From Gammaproteobacteria bacterium (GTDB taxonomy: Bacteria; Pseudomonadota; Gammaproteobacteria; DSM-16500): DNA of 64,000 nucleotides. Shown piece after piece: positions 18,476 to 26,936 of the stretch. The translations under genes were made by a program, and so were the position numbers. The first letter of the stretch is position 1; every line of letters begins with the position of its first letter. The stretch spans positions 1 through 64,000 of the forward strand of contig JARLJO010000060.1 in the NCBI GenBank assembly GCA_031291175.1, given 5' to 3'. Under the pieces are notes generated by a model, which was not told the DNA's origin, did not search any database, and was given only the letters and a program-made list of their open reading frames with translations.

Positions 18476-19486
18476 ATGAAACTATCACATCAAATTGCTT
18501 CGATAGCTTTGTTTTGCCTTATCTCTCACAGTGCCACGGCATGGGTAAACGCAGACGTAATGACTTTTGTAAATAAAGGGAAAGCCGCTGGCGGCAAACC
18601 AATGGAACAATTATCACCGAAAGATGCCCGCGAGGTCTTAATCAATCTTCAAAAAAGCGTAACGGTGAATTTGTCTGGCGTTGATATTCAACAAAAAACC
18701 ATTACTGTCGATAATAAACCTATTTCTCTTACTATCGTACGCCCTCAAGGTGTCAAAAAAGCCCTTCCCGTTTTCATGTTTTTTCATGGCGGTGGCTGGG
18801 TACTTGGCGACTTTCAAACACATGAACGCCTAGTGCGAGATCTTGTGGTCGACTCAGGCGCTGTTGCCGTTTTTGTTAATTACACACCGTCTCCTGAAGC
18901 GCATTATCCGGTTGCCATCAATCAAGCTTACGCTGCGACTAAATGGGTAGCAGAACATGGAAAAGAGATTAATGTAGATGGATCTCACCTGGCAGTCGTA
19001 GGCAATAGCGTTGGGGGAAATATGGCAGCCGTCGTCACATTGATGGCCAAAGAAAAAGGCACGCCTAAAATTGCGTATCAAGTACTACTCTGGCCGGTGA
19101 CGAATGCTGATTTTAGCGATAGCTCGTATAATGAATTTGGCGACAATGGCTATTTTCTCACAAAAAATATGATGGTTTGGTTCTGGGATAGCTACACAAC
19201 TGATCCCAAAGAACGTCAACAAATCACAGCCTCACCATTAGTCGCTACATCAGAACAATTGAAGGGATTACCACCCGCTCTTGTGATCACTGCTGAAAAT
19301 GATGTTTTACGCGATGAAGGCGAAAGCTACGCTGGAAAATTAGATGCGGCAGGCGTGCCAGTGATAGCGGTTCGCTATAATGGGTTAATTCATGATTTTG
19401 GCTTAATCAATGTGCTAAGTCCTATTCCTTCAGTACGTGCTGCGCTGGAACAGGTATCCACCGAATTAAAATCGCACTTGAAATAA
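18476..19486 (+). CDS. Secreted alpha/beta hydrolase, HSL-type esterase
   Basis: The 336-residue precursor starts with a signal peptide (about residues 1-22, ending SATA). The oxyanion motif HGGGW is at 104-108. The nucleophile elbow GNSVGGN gives Ser178, a variant of the usual GDSAGG. Asp276 (ENDVLRDEG) and His306 (LIHDFG) complete the triad. This is the hormone-sensitive-lipase (GDXG) family, whose members hydrolyse short acyl esters or act as arylacetamide-type deacetylases in the periplasm or outside. ATG at 18476 is preceded by AAAGGA with 8-9 bases. A strong terminator follows directly. Confidence 0.9.
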   Translation: MKLSHQIASIALFCLISHSATAWVNADVMTFVNKGKAAGGKPMEQLSPKDAREVLINLQKSVTVNLSGVDIQQKTITVDNKPISLTIVRPQGVKKALPVFMFFHGGGWVLGDFQTHERLVRDLVVDSGAVAVFVNYTPSPEAHYPVAINQAYAATKWVAEHGKEINVDGSHLAVVGNSVGGNMAAVVTLMAKEKGTPKIAYQVLLWPVTNADFSDSSYNEFGDNGYFLTKNMMVWFWDSYTTDPKERQQITASPLVATSEQLKGLPPALVITAENDVLRDEGESYAGKLDAAGVPVIAVRYNGLIHDFGLINVLSPIPSVRAALEQVSTELKSHLK

Positions 19487-19492
19487 ATCCAG

Positions 19493-19529
19493 AAAAAAGC
19501 CTGGGCATACACCTGCCCAGGCCTTTTTT
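19493..19529 (+). terminator. Rho-independent terminator after the esterase
   Basis: GCCTGGGC and GCCCAGGC pair across a short loop (atacacct) and are followed by six T. The A-run on the other side makes it usable for the convergent gene at 19538 too. Confidence 0.85.
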
Positions 19530-19537
19530 GATGGAGT

Positions 19538-22471
19538 TTATCGATGTGACATACTCAACGGATTTTCTTTTGTTGAATGATCTATCCCTATGGCTTCTTC
19601 TTTTCTCGACGCTTTGACACCCGACGCTCCAAGCCCATACTGCACACGACTCCCTCTCGGCAATTGCTTTTGACACTCTGTATAAAATAGTTGGATTTTT
19701 TTCTGACGATCCTGGCTTTCGGGCTGTGCCAATATAGCATCAAAAAAACATTTTAAAAGCATCAACTGTGAAGTCGTCTGCAATTCCGAAATAGCTGATA
19801 ATGCCGAGGTATTAATAGATAGCATATTCAAAAGAGATTGAAACACTATCTCCATATTATCTTCTGTCTCTGCATTATCACGAAAATCAAGACAAAGCTC
19901 CAGGTTCTGACGCGCTTTAGCTTGATCACTGAATACCTCTAATTGCGTGGACTGATCATTCACAAAAGCGTTAAGCTTATCCACAAGAGGATAATAAAAT
20001 TTTAAAAAGCGTTTTGGCAAACTAGTCACACCGCTAACAGAACGAGAAGTGGAATGACGTTGTCTCATTTCCGGCGCTGAATTAGAAACTGACTCACCCT
20101 TCGTTTCTGATAGATCACTCTCTGGGCCAGAAGCAGAAGATGAAAGACTGCTTAATATTCGTGTATGCGAAACACCTTTTGGTGAAAGTGCCGCTGCCGC
20201 TCCTTCAGGCTGTTTCATTACAGGCAACAATTTATCTTGATGGTCTACTGCCAGATCTAATTGGGGCTCATCTTCAGGATTTTCTTCTACTTCGGCTAAA
20301 TGCAATTTCGTCACCGCTACTTTTGCTTCTACGCGAATACTCATATTATCCAGCTCACCTAAAAGCAACTCAGAAAAGCGATTTGCATCTCGATTGAAAG
20401 GCCAACCTTTTGTTTTAATCGGCCACCAGCCCAATTTAAAACGCCATTTGGGGCGCTCATTTTCTAATAACATTTTTAATAGACTGAGTCGGGCTTGCAG
20501 TTGTAAATTCGCCTCATCTATTTCCGGCACAGACAATGAGTGGCTCAATTTATACTGCAAATCCGTGGCTAGTGCTTGATACTCGCTATATAAATCTTTA
20601 TGGCGAGTAAAATATCCTTTCATCCAGTCTTCATATTTACCGCCTAATTTCCAATTTTGCTGGCGCTCTTCTACTTTTTCCTGGTCAGGGTATTGATAGG
20701 CGCAATCTTTAAATTTCACATTGTCCCAATAAATATATTTTTCATTTAAATCATCATTTTTTAGCGGAAAATGAAAGGCCAAATTGTATCGATCCACAGC
20801 AGGCTGCTCATCCAATAAAGGCGCCACTTCTTTTTGCTCATTTCTCGGTGCTTTTTCTTCATCCATGCCATGATGCTGCAAAGGCGATCTGACTGGCATA
20901 CCAGGAACCATTTGACCATTTGCATTGGTTCTTGTGCTTTCATCAGTCGTCATACTTGTCATATCAGTGAAAGGAAACTCTCTCGCATCATCAGGACAAT
21001 ATATCGAAAAATATCGGTTTAATGAGGTGTAAAAATAGCTTTTCTTTTGATTGATTTTTTGAACGGCATCTGTAGGAAAATCATTCATTTGTTGCTGAAT
21101 ATCTTTGATGTTGGCTTTCATCAAACGTAGGCGTTCATTGATTTTTTTGGACGCTCTATCAACCTCACTGAAATTAGGATTAGATCCTTGGAGTGCGTTT
21201 TCTTTCTTCTCACGGCCATAAATTTTACGACCCATTTTGTTTTCTTGATAAAACAGATTAAAGCGTTGAGTCAAACAGACCAACTCTTTATCCATCAAAA
21301 ACAATAGCGCCTTTAAAGATTGCTTCCCGTTTTTATCACCATAAGCCCACAAGTCTCCCACCACGCCCGTTAAATCATAAGCCGTTTCAATGAGCGCTTT
21401 TATTTGCGCGATAAAAAGCATACTTTGGCCGAGTTCTTGAATTTTCTTCATTTCCTTTTGCTTGAGCTTATCTCCTATCCAGGGAAACAAATCCATTTTA
21501 GCACTTGTCCAATCCACCTCTCTTAACTGATAGTTCTCAGGTGAATAATATCGTGGCTCAACTACAGTAGTAGGCTGCTTTTCTAAACCAAATGACTCAG
21601 CCCCAGCCAGAGCAATAACCTCATATAATATGCTCCCGGTATGTGTTTCTTTTGCTGCTTTATAAGCTAGATCAACCGCTCTTTCTCTTCCTCTATTAGA
21701 TTCAACGTATCTCGATAAATCGAAGGCATATGCGTCTACACTTGTTGCTCTAGCGTAAAAAATAACATCCGCGCAATCGGATAACAAAGCTGACATGCTA
21801 TTTCGACATTTATCCAATAAGTCGCGGGCACAGATTCGAGATTTTTCTATTAAAGCTATATCAACACAAATCTTTAATTGTTCACCAATATCATCGAATA
21901 CATCAAATTTAGTAACGGTTCTATTAACTTTGCCATACTTAAAAACCGATACATTTGAGTCAATTTGATCAAGATATTCAATGCGCTGCCTTAGCTTAGC
22001 AATAGAATCATCATCACCGCTCAATTGTGGCAATTCATTTAAAGCAAAGCTCACCCACTCACCAATATATTGCTCTAACAAATCGCCTGGTGAGCCATTT
22101 CCTCCATCACTACGCCTTGTTCTAGCTTCGAGATAAGAGGATGCCACTTTTGCGATAATCTTACTTTGGTGATAATAAACACTCGTTTTTTTATTTTTCT
22201 TACCTAACTCACTGCAATACCGCGCCCAATGTTGCGATTGAATATGATGAGTAGGACAAGACTTATCATCCAATTCCCACTGCACTGGCGGCTCTGCATC
22301 CAAATAATCTTTATAAATTTGTTTTAGTATTTTGAGTTTTTGAATATCTTCCGCAGAATACGCTGCTCCCACAAACCTATCATAAAGGGTATAAGCTACT
22401 TGCGCTGCCCCGCCTATTTTTGCAGCTGCATTCGCGCCTACCATTAAATCTTCCTGGTGTCTGACTAACAT
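19538..22471 (-). CDS. Very large hypothetical protein, 977 aa
   Basis: I recognise no family. ATG at 22471 is chosen because GGAGAG stands 6 bases before it; a further ATG at 22489 overlaps that site. The N-terminus has an Ala/Gly-rich helix (about residues 7-24). The rest is soluble and charged, with coiled-coil potential around residues 430-480. A Ser-rich, disordered linker near 780-840 (LSSLSSSASGPESDLSE) precedes a last helical domain. Size, disorder and lack of a signal peptide resemble large Dot/Icm effectors, but this is only an analogy. Family A repeat DNA lies about 120 bases upstream. Confidence 0.72.
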   Translation of the reverse strand: MLVRHQEDLMVGANAAAKIGGAAQVAYTLYDRFVGAAYSAEDIQKLKILKQIYKDYLDAEPPVQWELDDKSCPTHHIQSQHWARYCSELGKKNKKTSVYYHQSKIIAKVASSYLEARTRRSDGGNGSPGDLLEQYIGEWVSFALNELPQLSGDDDSIAKLRQRIEYLDQIDSNVSVFKYGKVNRTVTKFDVFDDIGEQLKICVDIALIEKSRICARDLLDKCRNSMSALLSDCADVIFYARATSVDAYAFDLSRYVESNRGRERAVDLAYKAAKETHTGSILYEVIALAGAESFGLEKQPTTVVEPRYYSPENYQLREVDWTSAKMDLFPWIGDKLKQKEMKKIQELGQSMLFIAQIKALIETAYDLTGVVGDLWAYGDKNGKQSLKALLFLMDKELVCLTQRFNLFYQENKMGRKIYGREKKENALQGSNPNFSEVDRASKKINERLRLMKANIKDIQQQMNDFPTDAVQKINQKKSYFYTSLNRYFSIYCPDDAREFPFTDMTSMTTDESTRTNANGQMVPGMPVRSPLQHHGMDEEKAPRNEQKEVAPLLDEQPAVDRYNLAFHFPLKNDDLNEKYIYWDNVKFKDCAYQYPDQEKVEERQQNWKLGGKYEDWMKGYFTRHKDLYSEYQALATDLQYKLSHSLSVPEIDEANLQLQARLSLLKMLLENERPKWRFKLGWWPIKTKGWPFNRDANRFSELLLGELDNMSIRVEAKVAVTKLHLAEVEENPEDEPQLDLAVDHQDKLLPVMKQPEGAAAALSPKGVSHTRILSSLSSSASGPESDLSETKGESVSNSAPEMRQRHSTSRSVSGVTSLPKRFLKFYYPLVDKLNAFVNDQSTQLEVFSDQAKARQNLELCLDFRDNAETEDNMEIVFQSLLNMLSINTSALSAISELQTTSQLMLLKCFFDAILAQPESQDRQKKIQLFYTECQKQLPRGSRVQYGLGASGVKASRKEEAIGIDHSTKENPLSMSHR

Positions 22472-22595
22472 GATTTTCTCTCCATTCATTTATTCTTATT
22501 TGATACATACTATTTTGACGCAAAAAAATACTGACAAATGTCTCATTGATTACTGGGACAATAAAAACTAGAGGATACTTTCTCGTTAATTGCGA

Positions 22596-22689
22596 TTGAC
22601 TGAGGTTCTGTCAAGGTAGGTTTACTTTTTTCGTCGGAGCATAAGGCTCACACGTAAAAAAACAAACCTATCCTGCTACCCCGTTTTTT
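22596..22689. repeat. Dispersed palindromic repeat, family A
   Basis: The element begins TTGACTGAGGTTCTGTCAAGG, continues with 'tttacttttttcgt', a short loop, 'aacaaacctatcctgctaccccg' and a T-run. It is followed by 'cacttcaactttgttgatgtgaat', a tail also found near 255 and 33325. It occupies most of the 340-base gap upstream of the 977-aa gene, where I see no coding sequence. Confidence 0.75.
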
Positions 22690-22829
22690 ATACTCACTTC
22701 AACTTTGTTGATGTGAATGTGGGGTTTGATATTATGGTTCGGGGAGTATTCTTTCAGAGAGATTGATCTTGGTCAATTACTATAAGATATATATGTTATT
22801 GCATTAAAAATAGATAACAATAACACTGA

Positions 22830-23123
22830 TTACAATTTGCCCTGGCCTTCATTATCTTCTTCAAAGATATCGATAATATTGGCAAGCGGAAACGAGAGCG
22901 AAAACACCTGCGATTTGAATGAGGCACGACAATAAACAACATCATTTAACACTTTCAAAGAACGCACCGCTTTGGGACTCAGATTCAACACAATGCTGCC
23001 GTCATCATTAATAAATTCTCGCGGAACAAATACCTCACCCTGACTTGCATCCAGCTCAATAAGAGGTGATTTGTGTCGGCTTATAATTTGGTGATATAAA
23101 TCAAAAAATTCAGCTTCGGTCAT
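22830..23123 (-). CDS. SspB-like ClpXP adaptor protein, short form
   Basis: SspB binds ssrA-tagged proteins and delivers them to ClpXP. The 97-residue product resembles the SspB substrate-binding core: VFVPREFINDDGSIVLNLSP matches the family's strand containing VP.E...DG.IVLNI.P, followed by KAVRSLKVLNDVVYCRASF and a final SFPLANIIDIFEED. It is shorter than most SspB (about 130-170 aa) and lacks a clear XB tail that would dock on ClpX. It is not next to sspA, its usual partner. ATG at 23123 has GAGG 7 bases upstream. It may be the main SspB or a divergent second copy. Confidence 0.65.
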   Translation of the reverse strand: MTEAEFFDLYHQIISRHKSPLIELDASQGEVFVPREFINDDGSIVLNLSPKAVRSLKVLNDVVYCRASFKSQVFSLSFPLANIIDIFEEDNEGQGKL

Positions 23124-23326
23124 ATTGTTACCTCACTGTTACATATCCTGATTTTGTCGACATGTAATTAAGCTATATTCTCTATATGCCTACATAATAA
23201 TATAACATTAAGTGGCATTAATTGCTCAAATTGTGAGCCCTCCTGACTACCCAAATGCACTCGGCTTTATTCACCAATACTTTCAACAAGTTAAGATTCA
23301 ATCTGCTCTCTTTTATTTCATCGCTT

Positions 23327-23359
23327 CTTAAGCTTGCCTTAAGCATAGTCCCTTATAAT
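23327..23359 (+). promoter_or_regulatory. PmrA-like tandem box and -10 element
   Basis: Two perfect CTTAAG half-sites at 23327-23332 and 23338-23343 have an 11-bp period. After 10 bp comes TATAAT (23354-23359). The box covers the -35 position, as expected for a PmrA-type activator. This is the best match among the four such promoters in the window. Confidence 0.78.
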
Positions 23360-23411
23360 TGCGACTGACCAATCATTTACCACCTCTATACTAAACCGAG
23401 GAATACAACAA

Positions 23412-24284
23412 ATGGCATTACGTAAAAAGTTTACCTTACCGACATCACACAATGAATCCATCGAAGTAATAATCACTGACTTACAAGACGGTGAACACAA
23501 AGTTGAATTTCCTAACGCTGAAACACTCATCACATTTAGCCAATTTATCGATACCAATTTTGCTAGCGACTCTTCAGCAGGTTTAGCTGAACTGATTAAC
23601 AATCATTACGATTATAATCAGGGCGATAATGCGCCCATCACTTTTGTCGGCGGAATGCCAGCAGAAATCAAGGCTCGATTGATTGAAGCAGGCGCTACAG
23701 AAGAAGACATTCAAGCTGAAGCAGCTATCGCTCCAGGCACGAACTATGCATTAACGATTGATGAAAACACTAATATCAACCTTAAAGTGGAAGGTAAAGG
23801 CGCTAATTCAGTTGTATGCACACTCACCAGTGTTGAAGACGCTGCGTCATTTGCTCAATGGATACAATTAAATTTAGAAATGGATTATAACCAAGCTTTA
23901 ACAGAAGCAACAGAATATGCTGCAAATCGTTCTGACGATGATCTTCAGAATATCTCACTGCCCATTACACGTGATCACTTCAACTTATTATTACCTTTAC
24001 TGGTTGTCAATAACGCTGAAGACTATGAAGTTGTTCAACAACTGAATATTGAAGTAGTAGAAGTTGAAGAATACAAATTACCAGCTGCACATAATCCACA
24101 AGCAGCATTGCCTTCAGCCGCTTTATTAGCTGCAAGCATGAATCAAGTCGTTGGTGCTCAGGCGCAACAGCCACAAGCTGCCTTAGCGGCTAGCGTGTCA
24201 TTACTGGGTGATAATAGAAATGACGATGAGGATTTAGAAGAAGGTTTAGAAATGATGAACTTAGCCAGAAGAAATAGCCACTAA
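23412..24284 (+). CDS. Candidate Dot/Icm effector with duplicated domain and EExxE tail
   Basis: The 290-residue acidic protein has no family that I recognise. Residues about 15-100 and 113-205 look like two divergent copies of one unit: ITFSQFIDTNF corresponds to ASFAQWIQLNL, and NAPITFVGGMPAEIKARLI to ISLPITRDHFNLLLPLL. An Ala/Gln-rich linker (about 232-265) leads to an acidic tail DDEDLEEGLEMM, ten residues from the end. EEGLE matches the EExxE 'E-block' reported at the C-termini of many Legionella Dot/Icm substrates. With the perfect PmrA-type promoter just upstream, this is the strongest effector candidate by signal. Its activity is unknown. Confidence 0.82.
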   Translation: MALRKKFTLPTSHNESIEVIITDLQDGEHKVEFPNAETLITFSQFIDTNFASDSSAGLAELINNHYDYNQGDNAPITFVGGMPAEIKARLIEAGATEEDIQAEAAIAPGTNYALTIDENTNINLKVEGKGANSVVCTLTSVEDAASFAQWIQLNLEMDYNQALTEATEYAANRSDDDLQNISLPITRDHFNLLLPLLVVNNAEDYEVVQQLNIEVVEVEEYKLPAAHNPQAALPSAALLAASMNQVVGAQAQQPQAALAASVSLLGDNRNDDEDLEEGLEMMNLARRNSH

Positions 24285-24306
24285 AAAGTAGTCAGTAAAA
24301 AATAAT

Positions 24307-24342
24307 ATCCCCTTTCACATTACGTAAAAGGGGATTTTTTTT
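24307..24342. terminator. Bidirectional terminator
   Basis: ATCCCCTTT (24307-24315) pairs with AAAGGGGAT (24327-24335), followed by eight T. It lies between two convergent genes, and the stop codon of the minus-strand methyltransferase is inside the hairpin. Confidence 0.8.
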
Positions 24343-25048
24343 GATAAATAAAAACGGTACACTCCCCCCAGCTCATTGGATAAAGTGCTTGATGTATCTT
24401 TTCAAAGTGTGACTCATCCAGCTTTCTGGTGCCGACAATAATCCGTGAACCCGGTTTTAGCAGATTGAATTTTAGTTCAAGCTGCCCCCACAGCACCGCA
24501 TTCAGCGTGGTGGCATTGACAAAGATAATATCAGCATCACTAAAATCCACATTCAAAAAGTCATCACCAATAAATTCGATGGGAAAATTTTTATGAGAAT
24601 AAAATTGTTGAACCTCATCCATCGCTAAGAAATTTTTTAACAAAGCTTGGCTAACATGAAACAATCCCGGTAAATATTCAATGCCAACGCATTTTTTCCA
24701 ATCGTAGGCTAATGCAGCGCAGAAAACAGCTTTACCTGTCCCCGAACCCAAATCATAAAACACCTCTGAACCAGTTGGCTTCAACACCGCCAGCATGGCG
24801 GATAATCCATATTGCGTCACCTCACCATACGTATAAGAAGTATCATTCAACTGCAAACGTTCCCGCTCAGCTTGTGAAATGCGTGTACCATCAATTCTTT
24901 GATATAACTTACCGATAATATAGCAAGGATCGGATGGCAGGAGGTCTCTGCGTTTGTTAGAAAACAGTGTTTTAATGCGATCGATAATCCTTTGCAAGAT
25001 GAATGCCTCCGCTTTAACAAAAGAGTCAGTGAAATCAATACGGATCAT
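24320..25048 (-). CDS. DOT1-like SAM-dependent methyltransferase
   Basis: The 242-residue class I methyltransferase has features of the DOT1 (histone H3K79) family: YGEV at 74-77, the SAM loop DLGSGTGK at 99-106, GIE at 122-124, an acidic pair DD at 162-163, then ADIIFVNATTL (172-182) and LKPGSRII (197-204). DOT1 has the corresponding order YGE, DLGSGVGQ, GVE, DF, ADVIFVNN and LKEGGRI. The N-terminus (1-70) is basic and helical. Bacterial DOT1-like proteins exist whose substrates are not histones, so chromatin as a target is only a hypothesis. No ribosome site is obvious before ATG 25048. It converges with the effector candidate at 23412. Confidence 0.72.
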   Translation of the reverse strand: MIRIDFTDSFVKAEAFILQRIIDRIKTLFSNKRRDLLPSDPCYIIGKLYQRIDGTRISQAERERLQLNDTSYTYGEVTQYGLSAMLAVLKPTGSEVFYDLGSGTGKAVFCAALAYDWKKCVGIEYLPGLFHVSQALLKNFLAMDEVQQFYSHKNFPIEFIGDDFLNVDFSDADIIFVNATTLNAVLWGQLELKFNLLKPGSRIIVGTRKLDESHFEKIHQALYPMSWGECTVFIYQKKSPFT

Positions 25049-25223
25049 GACAGATTTTTTCGAGACAAGAAAAGTATTTAATTCGTCCCAAGTAAAACCT
25101 TATTGATTATAAAAAATAAATGCTTAAAGTTGAAACAGACAATCCATCAAGATTATGCTGGAATTTTCACAAAATTCAGTCTATCTTTACGCATTATTTA
25201 TTGGAGCATAAGAGGATTAACGA

Positions 25224-25712
25224 ATGAAAAAAACATCCGAGAAAAAAGCTGAAATCAAATTAGTCGGCTTATCTTTGCGTACCAATAACCAAAATGAAAT
25301 GGATCCTTCCTTGGCCCAAATTGGCGGCCTGCTCGGAACGTATTTTGCAGGAAACATCGCCTCCAAAATTCCTAATCGAAAAAATCCTAATGTGACACTG
25401 GCCGTTTACACAGAATATGATTCAAATGAACTCGGCGATTATACCTATTTTCTTGGAGAAGAGGTGTCCTCTTTTCAGGACATACCGGCTGAGCTAAAAA
25501 CAATGACCTTACCCGCCAGTCAATATCAAAAATTCACAACTGAGACTGGCCCCATGCCAAAAGTTTGCATTGATGCCTGGTTACAAATATGGAAAATGTC
25601 TTCAGAAGACTTGGGTGGCGAAAGAGCTTACCAAGCTGACTTTGAGCTTTATGATAATAGAGCAATCAATCCAGCTGAAACCAGTTTAGATATTTATATT
25701 GGCGTAAAATAA
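25224..25712 (+). CDS. GyrI-like effector-binding domain protein
   Basis: The 162-residue protein is a stand-alone AraC effector-binding/GyrI-like (SOUL-fold) domain, the type that binds small hydrophobic or cationic ligands. Family hallmarks are KLVGLSLRTNN near the start, IPNRKNPNVTLAVYTEY in the middle, GPMPKVCIDAWLQIW, and YQADFELYD near the end. ATG at 25224 follows GAGG at a workable distance. The F-box-like gene starts 33 bases downstream on the same strand, so the two are probably cotranscribed. A ligand or functional link between them is not known. Confidence 0.85.
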   Translation: MKKTSEKKAEIKLVGLSLRTNNQNEMDPSLAQIGGLLGTYFAGNIASKIPNRKNPNVTLAVYTEYDSNELGDYTYFLGEEVSSFQDIPAELKTMTLPASQYQKFTTETGPMPKVCIDAWLQIWKMSSEDLGGERAYQADFELYDNRAINPAETSLDIYIGVK

Positions 25713-25745
25713 TTCTCACCCATTTTTATTTAAAAGGTTAATTTC

Positions 25746-26477
25746 ATGTTTGGTATGGTCGGCAATATTAATATTCACGGCAACTACAATGGTCCCAATG
25801 CCACACAAGAAATACCAAAACACTTAAAGCTCTCCTATTGTCATTACCTGGAACAACTTCAACAAATACAACAAAAACTTAACGCCATGATTCTGAGTCG
25901 GTCTGAATATCAACAACTGAAAGACAAACATCGAAAATTAAAAATGCATTTTGAAAGCAAAATGGAATATTTAAGTGAACGTCCACGATTAGTCATTTCA
26001 GACAAAGAAGTCAAAGCAAGTCAGAGCATTCAGAAAATGATTCCCAACCTGGATACAATATTTCATGAAATAGATACCTTTCTCTGTTCCATGAAAAATG
26101 CCAGACAAGCCGCGCCACCAGCCATCCATTTCGGTGTCTCAAAAGACATATCCTTGATTGCTGATGATTTATTACTTTCAGTAGCAAGTTATTTTCCACA
26201 AAATGAATATTCTTTTCTACGACAAATTAACAAGAGAATGAAAGCGGCAATTGATGACGAACCCTTAAAAAATGCATTTATTCTTTATCGTAACCTTCTT
26301 ATTATATGCAAAAATATGCCGTCAGAATTGACGGTTTCTTATTCTTTATTGATTACAACGCACACGAATTTACTGAAGAAGACGAACAAATGCTTAGAAC
26401 AACCCATTGATCCAGCTACATTTGAAGCCGAACTTTTAAACCTCGCACAGCCAAAAGCTTGCTGCGCCATCATGTAA
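25746..26477 (+). CDS. F-box-like protein with C-terminal CaaX prenylation motif
   Basis: The 243-residue protein has a coiled-coil segment (about 31-78), a region at 137-175 that follows the F-box pattern (ISLIADDLLLSVASYF, then FLRQINKRMKAAIDDEPL), and the C-terminal residues C-A-I-M preceded by another Cys. In eukaryotic cells a C-terminal CaaX box with X = Met is a farnesylation signal. F-box domains recruit SKP1 to SCF ubiquitin ligases. L. pneumophila AnkB is a known effector that combines both devices. A bacterium has no known use for either, so a host-directed, membrane-anchored role is inferred. AAGG stands 8 bases before the ATG. It follows the GyrI-like gene. Confidence 0.8.
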   Translation: MFGMVGNINIHGNYNGPNATQEIPKHLKLSYCHYLEQLQQIQQKLNAMILSRSEYQQLKDKHRKLKMHFESKMEYLSERPRLVISDKEVKASQSIQKMIPNLDTIFHEIDTFLCSMKNARQAAPPAIHFGVSKDISLIADDLLLSVASYFPQNEYSFLRQINKRMKAAIDDEPLKNAFILYRNLLIICKNMPSELTVSYSLLITTHTNLLKKTNKCLEQPIDPATFEAELLNLAQPKACCAIM

Positions 26478-26482
26478 TTAAA

Positions 26483-26603
26483 TGTGGCTTTGTTGAATAA
26501 ATCAAAACTTTAAACAAGATCAGTAGCACGGACTAAGACCCCACGCTTTTTGTGGGGTTGTGTCCGCGAATCCCTGCTAAATCACACACATTCACTCTGC
26601 AAA
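26483..26603. repeat. IS-end-like word followed by family B palindromic repeat
   Basis: At 26483-26503 lies GGCTTTGTTGAATAAATCAA, resembling terminal repeats of IS5-type elements and also found at 36048 and 57615. Next, 26516-26603 contains a hairpin built from GGACTAAGACCCCACGC and its complement around a T-run, followed by 'cctgctaaatcaca' and 'cattcact'. A near copy lies at 48992-49076. No transposase gene is present. Confidence 0.7.
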
Positions 26604-26633
26604 TACGAATCAAAAATCCTCGCCATAATCATT

Positions 26634-26763
26634 TAAAGCCTACTGATGTCACATTTTTGTCGCACAAATATAAAGTCTAGGCGTAGGTTGGGTTGAGCGT
26701 TTTTTGCGAAACCCAACATCATTAAAGCCACTGAAGTCATATTTTTATCGAGAAAATATAAAG
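26634..26763. repeat. Imperfect direct repeat in the gap before dbpA
   Basis: Two blocks of about 40 bases, at 26634-26675 and 26724-26763, share 'aaagcc', 'actga.gtca.attttt.tcg' and 'aaatataaagt'. Between them 'aggttgggtt' and 'aacccaac' form an inverted repeat. I see no gene in 26478-26936. Confidence 0.55.
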
Positions 26764-26936
26764 TAACATTGGGTTTTGCGCTAAAAATAGAGACTTCCAG
26801 AAATAGTTTCCCGCCTTCGCGGGGATGGTTTAAATTTTTGCAACTTGCTGAATACCAATAGTGCGCCTTCGTGAGGATAACTTAAGTCATACAGACTTGC
26901 CAAACACTAGTCGGCCAAACTAAAAAACTACAAAAA

